DNA of 64,000 bases from contig JAIVEN010000012.1 in NCBI GenBank assembly GCA_026686845.1, forward strand, positions 2,482,501 to 2,546,500. Reading direction: 5' to 3'. The translations under genes and the position numbers were made by a program. Positions 55,036 through 64,000 of the stretch are shown here, piece after piece (the stretch's first letter is position 1; each line of letters begins with the position of its first letter). The notes under the pieces are model-generated. The model saw only the letters and a list, made by a program, of their open reading frames with translations, was not told where the DNA came from and did no database searches. This DNA comes from Adenanthera pavonina (Eukaryota > Streptophyta > Magnoliopsida > Fabales > Fabaceae).

Positions 55036-56832
55036 AGCTGTGTGCATACCATGTTATACAGAAAACAGCACACACACACATATCAATATCGTTGTATGAA
55101 AGAAACATGCATATAGATACAAATATACATACTATCATACAATATAATACAAACAAACAAACACCCTGTTACCTTAGATTGTCAATACCACACACATGAG
55201 TTCCACGAACTTCTCGAATTTTCTAACACGCGTGAACCCCTCTCGGTTAACTAAATAACCTTTATAATAACACAATTCTTCTATTAATACAATACACCAA
55301 ACATCCAAATTCCACAATTCAACCACTTTAGCCTAACCCAAGGTTCCAACACCTCTTTCATGCATCAATGAGCTCTTATGGACCATTCAAACACTACTTA
55401 ATCACATACACTTTGGATTCCCAAGAGCTCAAACTGAAAACAACCTAGGGTTAAGCTCTAAACATATATAATCCCTTCAAAACCCACACCTAAGCAACTA
55501 GAACACCAAAGCACACTTCATTAACCCTATTTCATCCATTTCAATTGGTGGATTTCATCCCAAAACAAAAATCCAACCTCGCAACCGAAAATCCCAAATT
55601 TCAACCAAAGAAAATGGAGAGGGAGGAGTATAGAACACTTACCAACTTGAATCCAAGATCTTGATATTCGAAAATCATTCCCAATGGCCAGAAAACACGA
55701 ACCCTAGCTCAGCTCCTCATCGCTTCCTCTATTTTCTTTCTTTCCGATCATCTGAAATGATCTGAATTTAAATAAAAATCCCGACTCTCATCACGGTCTC
55801 AGCATACCTCACCATGGCTCCACCAGTTTTGGCTGAAACAATGCTACTGGAATGGTTCTCACCATGGTGGCCCTACTTTTCACCGCGGCATGGAGTTCTT
55901 CCAGACTACAGTTGAGCCTTCCTCCGTCCTATTTCCTCCGGTCCTAAACACAATGCCAAGAAAGATATCATGAGGGGTGTTACACTAACTGCAGCCAAGG
56001 ACACTAGGGGAATTTATTTGATTGTTATTAATAAAGAAATGCCAAAGTGATTCAAGGTTAAGCCATGTAACGATGATTTACACTCCCATTAGATCTCTTT
56101 CCTCTAAGACTTAAGAGCTCCAAAAGCATGGTTAAGAGGCTGAATTGCAAATGAAAGAAGCACATTATCATAGCAAAGAAGAAGGAAAAAAAGAAGAGAA
56201 AGGTGAGAACCAAAGGCAAAGTTTAAGGAATAAGATCAAAGGTAAGTTTATAAAGCTTCTAGCTTATGTTTTCAAGTGTTTGGAAGTTGTTAATGGAGAC
56301 ATATTCTTCCTCCACCCTCAATGGATTTTCAGCCAAGCATAGTTTAGTGAAGAAGTTGAGTTTTCATGCCATGAATATGATAGAAACCTTAATCTAGTCA
56401 AGAAAGTAAGCTTGACAAAGGTTTGGAAGCAAAAGCATGAAAAATAATTTTTCTTCTTTAGGGTTCTATTTTGTCATGAATAGTGGTGTGTGTTAGAGAT
56501 GGAATTTCACAATTTTAACCCTAAAAATGGATTCCTCATGGTCCAAAACCTTGAGAACAAGTGTTAGATCAAAGAATGACTAAATGGATAGCAAGATAAA
56601 AAGTTAGGGTTTTAGTGAGCACTTTGTAGTTGAGCTTATTGAACCAGTAGCTCATGAACTTGAATGATGTTATGTATAGATTCAAGGAAGTTGGAGAAGT
56701 GAAAAAGTGACCCAAAAAGGAAGGAAACCAAGGGAAATCCATAAAGGTAGTATATTACCAATTCTTGCCTTATATTGTTTTATGTTTTGCAATGAACTTG
56801 AAGCTTTGTGACTTGAATGTTTTGATTATTTG

Positions 56833-57324
56833 TGTTGGACTTAATGGATAGTCCACCCTTGATGGGCTAATTAAGTGGGATAAGTCCATTAAGTGGTTAT
56901 TAGAAGTCCCACATCGCTTAAGCTAATAAAAGTGTTTTATTAACTTGTTTATATTAAGAAGTTCTACATCACCTATTTTAATATGTGTAGTGGGAAAAAT
57001 AGTCAATAAATAGACCTCCTATGAATTCTAAAAGTAATGATGAAGCTTTTATGCACTCTAGAAACTCAAGTGGAGTTTTTCTAGAAAAAATCTTAGATAC
57101 AGTATGTTTAGGTATATTCTCTTTTCTTCTCTCCTCTATGTGAGAATGAGTTCTCTTCTCTATGTGAGAATAAGAGTGTGTTGCTTTTGCTGTGGAGACC
57201 TGAGTTAGGTTCCATATCTAACTCTTCTCTATCTAACTCTTACTACATGAGTTATGGTGTCTAAAGTTTGTAAAGATTCGGCATGAAGCTCCAGGTAAGT
57301 ATCTTTAGCTTCTTAAAGTTAACA
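56833..57324 (+). mobile_element. Lone copia-type 5' LTR with primer site, in LTR A8
   Basis: 492 bases, from TGTTGGACTTAATGG to AAGTTAACA, with a GTCCCACATCGC motif common in plant LTRs. A perfect TGGTATCAGAGCC lies at 57326-57338. No matching 3' LTR occurs in the rest of the window, so the element is truncated or its partner lies beyond the right edge. Confidence 0.8.
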
Positions 57325-57325
57325 T

Positions 57326-57338
57326 TGGTATCAGAGCC
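57326..57338 (+). promoter_or_regulatory. Primer-binding site of the lone copia LTR
   Basis: TGGTATCAGAGCC, an exact initiator tRNA-Met complement, two bases past the LTR end (57324). Confidence 0.9.
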
Positions 57339-60300
57339 ACAAACTTCGAAGGCGCTGTGTATATTAAGTATTAGAGAAGCATGTATAATGATTTATAAAA
57401 ATGATAAAAAAATAATTGTGAGATTTTATGCTTCTTGCTTCTCATAGATATGATAATTCCTAGAATGTGTAGATAAGCTCTTTGTTTATTTTCTCTCATA
57501 TATATATATTTGTGTTTGCTTGGTTTCTGAAGATCTAGTATACCATAAATGGTGTTCTGGAACATGATTGAAATATTAGAATCTAGAATTATGGGTAAAA
57601 TTACACCTAGAATTCGAAAACCTGTAGGTTGCATAGGTTGAAAATAGGCTATGAAATACTTGCGTTTATAATCATAATCTATATTTATTATATGATCAAC
57701 AACCTATCTGAGTATATGCAACTAGAAATATAGCTAAAAATAATAATAAAAGGGCCACCCAGAGAGCAGGAAAACACAAGAAAACCATGGTGGTTTGCAG
57801 GTCCGCTGTTATAACTTAAATGGGTTGGTGTAACTTGGTTGGAGGAAGGGGATGACGTAAATGAAATATCATTGTTGGCCCTTCTTTTACGTGACATGTC
57901 ATTTAGATAAAATGACAAGTTGCCCTCGTTTAATGAAATGGTGAGTTTCACTACTATATAAAAAATAATCAAAAATTATTAATAAAAAAATTGAGAGAAC
58001 ACCAGGCTAAAACTGAGACCCAATTGGGTATAGATCCCAAACTTCCACATTACCCAAAATCCAAACAAACAAACCAATAAATAAAGAAAAAAGGAAGGTA
58101 TTAGGACATTTGGCATGGTCAAATTATGGATCCAACCCAATCCATGTTACAAGTTTGGGTTATACATTGTTTGGGTGAGTGGAAGTTCTCTCACTCTATT
58201 TGATCACTTGGATCATACTATGGAAAGAAGGCATCAAGAGGAGTCCCATAAAGTGGTACGTTTCATTGGTGAAGGCACACATAATGGCACATGTACTTCA
58301 TGCGCTTGTGTTGTGCATGGTATTTTATACTCTATTCTATTTCTTTTAAATCTTCCAATTATATGCTTTCAAGAGTGCATGGAACTGAGGTGGATAGGTC
58401 AAGGTTTAAATCAACTAATAAAAAAAAGAAACGAGTAGATCGGGTCCTTAGGTTGGGTCATCAGCAGACCTGACCTGACAAAATATTATTAATTTAATTT
58501 TTCCCTAATAATGATATGTGAGTGGGAGCCACTGAAACACTCAATGGACACGTGGATTACACTATCAAGATGGGGATGACAAGTGAAAGCCGATGAGGTG
58601 GAGCATGTTGGCTAAAGAGCCATCTTCGGTATCACGTGCATTAAAAATATTGAAAAAATACATCTTAATAATTATCCCCTAAATATAAAAGATTATATGT
58701 GACTAGGAGTGTAAGAGACACTCTATGGAGTCATAGGACAAAATAATTGTGCTAATACTCTTGAGAACCTAGCAACAAGATACATATGTTGTGCCTAAAA
58801 CAAAACAACTCAAATGCAAATTGTCCAAGAAGTTGATAAAACAACAATTTCAAATAGTTAAATTGTATAATACACATGTGTATTTTTGTCTTTGTTTAGC
58901 ATTGATGAGCTTTACCTCAAGGTCTATTCAGCATGGATCCAAATAAAGTTAAGATAGAAGATCAACTTAGAACTAGTAGATCTTATGAGAGAAGTCTGCA
59001 CACCTTTTTTTTTTCATTATTGACACATGGTTCTATTATTTCGAGAAATGATGGAAAGTTTTTCCCCTCTTGAGCATAGTAGGTAGATATGATCCTTGAT
59101 AGCTGAGAATTAACCCTAAGATTGTCATATTGAGGTGCATGTTGAGATAGAATTTCAAGTAGAAATATCATGTTATTATCTTGGTTCTCATACATGAGAA
59201 ATCCAAGGTATCTTAGTCTTGATGCACTGAAAAAGGATACATTTAAATAGTTCCCTTAAGGCTCTCAAAGATAACATATAACTTGAACCACAAAGTATGA
59301 GGGATAATATTGAAAACCATTTGCAAAATATTAGGAAAAAAATGAAAAAGTATGGATGAATTTTCCTTATATTCCTAATTAGTATAGATGATTTTTTTTC
59401 CTATGTTAATTTTCTTATTAAAAAGAAACATGATTGTTGAGTAAGTGATATATCTTGAGTACATTTCTCATTAATGAATTATTGTTTAATGTTTTTAATA
59501 TATGTGATTTGAGAAATATTCTTTTGGTGGGAGCTCTAAGAAAATAGACAAGAGGTCACATAAGAGTTATGAGTTGTAGTATTTGTAAAAAAAACTCAAT
59601 AGAGAAGTGATGATGTTTTAGCATATATTTGATGGGGGAGTACAATGTACGCTCTTGATTATGGACCTATTAACATCATTGTGGTTGTATTTGAAGTTTA
59701 TTGCAAATAAGAGTAATATTGTATTTATGATAATTCTATGTTGTGTCTATGTACACTAAGTAAGAAAACACAGTTAATACTATCAAGCATTTGGGATTTC
59801 TCAAGCTAAGAAAAAGGAATGTATTAAGGGTGTGACATTGTGATATCTCACCTAGATGGTATGACTTGTCCACTATAAAATTTTTTTATTAACAATTTAA
59901 GTCAATTTTGTATTTTGAATTTGAGTACTATGATAGTTCTCAAACCAAGTTGAATACAATGAGTATGTTTCAAATTCTTCAATTGTGAGAATGAAATAAT
60001 GAACTTCAAGATTCAAAGGCAAGTATGCAAGTGGATAAGACCTCAAGAGTGAAGGAGAGAATTAAACAAGGTTTTGAGAGACCTTAGCCAAGCAAAAGAC
60101 ACATAAGTTATAAGTCAAACAAGAGAATTAAACAAGGTTTTGAGAAACCTTAACCAAGCAAAAGACTCATGAGTTATAGGTCGAATAACTAAGGATTTCA
60201 TATTCTTTGTGAAATTATTTCAGCAAATTGCTTTTAAGAAGCAATGGATTTGTTTTTTAAGAAGTGGAAAAACATGTGGGAAATAAAATAAAAGGAATGA

Positions 60301-62019
60301 AAAGGGTTCTAATCATATAAATTAGTTTGTATAAAGACCCGAGTCCTACATGATATGCTTTACGCGTTGAAAGCTGACATACTTAGTGATTCAAATTACT
60401 CTTCTTGAATTAATTTTCATAAGAGCTCAGTGAACGTCAATAATGGGTCAAATAGATGGACCTTAGTTTTTCCCTTAATGGTTTCACTGCATGAGTTGTA
60501 GTGAGTAAAACTTAATTTAAATAAATATGTATGGCATGCTAAGTTAAGACTTTAATAGACCATAAAGAATATTTTAGAATCAATTCCAAGCTTAGACATG
60601 TTCTTGTGATGAACATTACTTAGCATGTAAAGCATTAAGAATTCCATTACGGGATGAAACTAAGGTCAGCCTTCCATTGTGAGTAAATCCATTAAAATGA
60701 ATGTACATGAGAGGAAGATACGGAGTATGGTATTTTACCATAGTGATTGGCAATCATTCACTAGTGTAAATATTTGTCAAGATTTCTTTTGTTTATGATA
60801 AACTTCATGAATAAGAGGATTTGACATTCCAAAATATAATAAAGTTGTTGGAAAGCAAAGTTTAAGTTTTTCAGGTTTGGTTGAACCAATTAAGTTGGTG
60901 TTTGAGCTTGAACAATGTTATTTAAACTCTACCACATACACCCTCAAGATTAGTTACTCTTACATTTATTAATTATGGACAAATAGGGTGAATAAGATTG
61001 GAGAATCTTAAAGATCATGAGGATGTATCTAAATGTCTAGAAAAATTTTCCCATATAAGTGAGAAATTTGATCTAGAGATTTATAAAAGAGTAACTAGGA
61101 TGATAAATCAGTTTTTAAATGATTTTCTTAGTAAGGAAATGATTAACGAGAGAGTATATCTTGTAAGGTATCAAATTGAGATAAAATGGGCAATTAGTTG
61201 TCTCAAACTATCGATTCAAGTGGGAGCACTGTTATTATACAAATACAGAAAAGTTGCCTAATCCCACAAATGATGAAGAGCTCAAAATTCTATATGAGCA
61301 CTTCATCATACCTTGCTAAAAACAAAATGATGAAAGCAATGGATGTTAATAAATATTTCTTTTGAGGTAAATAAGAAGACATCCAAAGATGTGAGAAACA
61401 CTTAAATGTGAAGGGATATGTATAATAAATGGGTACACTTAAAGAAGTAGTTTTCCCATTTATTGATTCACTTTGATTTGTCCCAATTAGAGTTGCAACT
61501 TTGAAACTAGATCAAGTGGACATAGTACTTGAAATTTGGAGTTAGAGTGTTTTTTTTAATAACTCCAAAGGTTTCTTTATGGAGACTGAGATATATAATG
61601 TTATTTGAGATTTCATTGAGAGATGTGTAAAATTGTCTTTCATATTATGTAATCTCAAGAAACTATCTCTTAAGTAGATAGTACAACTTTAACTAAAAGA
61701 AGTATTACGTCATGTTTTTCTCATTGTTAAGGACTATATATATCCTTATTTTGAGAATAAGGATATGAATAAGGCAGAATATACTCTTGGGAACAGTAAT
61801 CTGAAAGCATTATTAAAAACCTTGAGTACTCCTAAAATCAGAGATGAGAAAATCATGAGAATAATTCCTCATGTAAAATATAAAATGAAATTTTTGAAAG
61901 AAGTCCCTTACTTCAATGTTGGTGATAACAACAACATCTATGCTTAGAGCATACATGACTAGGCACTTATTAAGTATTTAGGCTCGTGAGCCAGCTGCAA
62001 TTGAATTTTAGATGGGAGC
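57339..62019. other. Unassigned stretch, probably decayed retroelement DNA
   Basis: No domain is recognised on either strand. A plus-strand open stretch at 60998-61261 (MENLKDHEDVSKCLEKF..) and one at 61765-61947 are the only ones that look more than chance, and they match no family I know. A TCAAGTGGGAGCACTG motif near 61216 and AGATGGGAGC near 62010 resemble copia polypurine tracts, which suggests retroelement origin. Confidence 0.35.
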
Positions 62020-62593
62020 TGTTAGAAAGAGTGAATAGACATATTAGGAATGTTGTAGTAAACATTATACTCCAATGTGAGCAGTTTAGAGAAATGATTT
62101 GTAGACCTTGATTTATCTTGTTATAGCAAATTGCCGTACGTTGTTTTAACTAGAAGAAGACATGTTATAATTTGAATCATGTCTAATTATAGTAAAATAG
62201 GCTTTTGTGGCTAAGTGATTAGGGATTACTTCAGGACACTGAAAGTCCAAATTGAATGTAGTGAAACAATCAAGAGCCAAAGCCTTCCCTAAGTGTCAAT
62301 TAAAGAAAAAGTACATAGACACAAAGTGTAGAATTTTGCTAGAGGAGTAAAGGCACATAAAGTGTTACTGATCAATGTATGTCTATAAATAGGACGTAAA
62401 CAAATCCCTAATAGAGTTAATTACCTTGTGAAAGAGAAGAGATCTCTTAATATTGAGTAGAATACGAAGTAACACACTCCTTATGATAATTGGAGAAAAC
62501 AAATGGTATATGTTCCCAGAATGCCATAATTATGCATATATACAATGTCGAGTATGTCGTACAGGTTTATGAGGTTAGTTCTCACACACGAGC
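62020..62593 (+). mobile_element. Possible LTR fragment
   Basis: TGTTAGAAAGAGTG follows an AGATGGGAGC purine tract, and a TCTATAAATAGGA TATA box lies near 62383. It is cut at 62594 by LTR D. No partner copy was found. Confidence 0.35.
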
Positions 62594-64000
62594 TGTAACA
62601 TCCCCATTTATTTCATGTATGTATTTCATGACCAGATAATGTTATAAATGATAGTAAATTGTTTTAGATTAAACCATAACAATTGGGGAAGCCAAGATAT
62701 TTAATTGAATTAGTTAAAGGTCCAAAATATCCTAAAAATATAAAAAGGGACATAAAAGGGAAAATGGTCATTTTACAATAAGAAAAAGAAAATAATATTT
62801 TAAATACTCTGGTGTAGGCTAAAAATACAAATGATACTAATTATGTGGGCCTAGAGAGGAAAAAGTATAAATCTGGTAAAAGGTGAGTCTCACGTGAGTA
62901 GTAGATGCCAAAGAAGATGAATAGTTAAAAGTAAGCAAGATAAGTGGACCCTACATGAAAAGTAAAAGAGAAAAGTAATGGGTCTCACAAATAAAGTAAA
63001 TAGAAAGGATATTGAGTATAATAGAAAACCTGGATAAAAAAGCACTCAAACCAGAGAAAAATTTATCTGTAAAAGTTAAAAGTATACTTTTCCCTCTCCT
63101 TGACCTGACTGAAAATTTGGAGGAAAAATAGGACAAAGATGCTCTTCTATTCTATTTCGTATGCTAATAAATATCTAGGGGCATAATGGGAAATTGCTAT
63201 AAATAATGTGAGAATAATTGAGTCCTTGGATTAAATCCTAATCTAATAGTCCACAATTTCCAACCTTTTCTATAAATGCCCCCCTAATTCCCTTTACGTT
63301 TGCCTATTCACACACACACACAAGCACTCATTATGAGAGAGGGAGAGGAGGCATAAGTGGGAGTGAGAAAAGAGGGAGCCAAGAGTGAGAGAAGAGAAAG
63401 AAGAAGGAGTAAGAGAAAGAAGAAGGAAGGGAAGGAGCAAGAAAGGGAAGGCAAGTAGAGGTCTTCTAAGGTAAGCTCCTACTCCAAATCTCTTTTAGAT
63501 TTCTTATTCATTTATTTAGTTTAAGATTAGTTAGAGTTTAAATCATTTTCTTCCTCCCTCTTGCTCCTCTTTTTGGGTCAAGATATGATTTTGAGGGAAG
63601 AATTTGTGGTTTGACAAGTCGTGTCGAGGGTTGTACAATTTAATACTAGGTGTAAATGATTTGTAGTATAGGAGCAACCTAGGTTTTGTTCTAAGAGAGG
63701 CAACTATTAATATGCAAGCAAGAGATTGTGAATTTCTAAGCTAAAATGATGTACCTAAATGATTAAAAATAATAATAATAATAATGCAAATATTAAAATT
63801 GAAACTAAGCAAAATTAACTAAATTAAAATGAAATAAATTAATGCAACTAGTTAGGCTACGATGCAACTAAAATGCAAATCTTAAATTAGTCCTAAATGA
63901 AATGAAATGCAAATTAAACTAACTAAATTAAAATAAAACTAATTATTATCAAATTAAAATGCTAATGCAACTATATTATTATTATTTTCTTTATGAAATG
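62594..64000 (+). mobile_element. LTR D, partial, runs off the right edge
   Basis: It starts TGTAACATCCCC. A TATA box (TTCTATAAATGCC) lies at about 63269-63281, then a CA repeat, a GA-rich leader (63330-63460) and an AAG/GTAAGC donor at 63471. An AAT repeat lies at about 63765-63785. The plan equals that of LTR E and of families A and B, so it is probably another chromovirus LTR. Confidence 0.6.

Larger units (their letters stand above)
53486..55984 (-). mobile_element. Solo LTR B2, relative of B1, in LTR A8
   Basis: On the minus strand it starts TGTAACACCCCTCATGATATC at 55984 and ends near 53486, about 2.5 kb. It matches B1 at the start, donor (near 55642), stem-loop (54424-54442), CTTTCAG acceptor and GC-rich patch (53625-53740). 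The flanking pentamers TGACC and CTAAC do not match, so either the ends are slightly off or the duplication has decayed. Confidence 0.75.
52314..56832 (+). mobile_element. LTR A8 (family A), front part, split by LTR B2
   Basis: It begins TGTAACATTCCAAATTG, as the other family-A starts do. Its sequence up to 53485 and from 55985 to about 56800 follows the family, including an AAAG/GTAAGT donor at 56242 and an AAAGGTAGT site near 56752. It is cut at 56833 by a copia LTR before the stem-loop. Its end is not seen again in the window. Confidence 0.65.

Noticed and set aside
54410..55099. Open frames rich in His, Ile, Val or Cys in B2
   Set aside because: They come from the CA and ATC repeats.
53481..55989. 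Target duplication for LTR B2
   Set aside because: TGACC and CTAAC do not match.
57688..57972. 94-codon minus-strand open frame
   Set aside because: Low-complexity, no domain, and in AT-rich non-coding DNA; likely chance.
59830..59860. Further copy of the LTR stem-loop (GTGACATTGTGATATCTCACC)
   Set aside because: The arms differ from the family motif, and no LTR context or acceptor is present.
57339..62019. Integrated caulimovirus-type sequence
   Set aside because: No movement, coat, or reverse transcriptase motif is visible on either strand.

Overview
This 64 kb window is AT-rich plant nuclear DNA made almost entirely of LTR retrotransposons inserted into one another. The evidence is the plant-type Ty3/gypsy chromovirus, Ty1/copia and Sirevirus-like coding regions, primer-binding sites matching plant initiator tRNA-Met, five-base target duplications and hAT/CACTA/RTE debris. 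I found no intact host gene, rRNA, tRNA or CRISPR array. The exact plant cannot be named from the sequence.

Layout. 1-12366: a decayed Tekay/Del-like gypsy element on the minus strand (3' LTR running off the left edge, chromodomain-integrase, RNase H, RT, protease, gag, an extra reading frame between gag and the primer-binding site, then the 5' LTR). A solo LTR of a second family (B1, 9328-11615) sits inside its 5' LTR. 12367-19434: a Sirevirus-like element with palindrome-rich LTR sequence and an unassigned env-like ORF, split by a solo LTR (A2, 15621-18806). 19435-22480: solo LTR A3 with a perfect AGCAT duplication. 22727-22870: a CACTA-like end.

About 23.2-48.6 kb is a Russian doll. The oldest layer is a minus-strand gypsy element (called G2 here). 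Its gag and protease pieces lie at 48628-47743, 42400-41949, 30218-29574 and 25845-25392. It is broken by a TRIM-like small element (itself hit by LTR A6), a deleted chromovirus copy (A7, perfect CTTGC duplication), solo LTR A4 (which carries a complete 8.9 kb copia element with perfect AAACT duplication), an A5 LTR plus truncated Sirevirus, a hAT-type MITE, and another LTR start at 48629.

48.6-64 kb is mostly LTR material: LTR E, A8 with solo LTR B2 inside it, a lone copia LTR with primer-binding site, a long unassigned stretch, and LTR D running off the right edge.

No gene here works with a neighbour in a host pathway; every coding region seen belongs to a mobile element and almost all carry stops or frameshifts. 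Three patterns are the most interesting. (1) The long A- and B-family LTRs share a stem-loop (TGAGA...TCTCA) just before a branch-point/AG-like signal, and a GTAAG-type donor lies about 0.5-1.1 kb or more upstream, which suggests a conserved intron inside the LTR. (2) A conserved extra ORF lies between primer-binding site and gag in two chromovirus copies. (3) G2 appears to have gag and protease but no polymerase before its 3' untranslated motif, so it looks non-autonomous.
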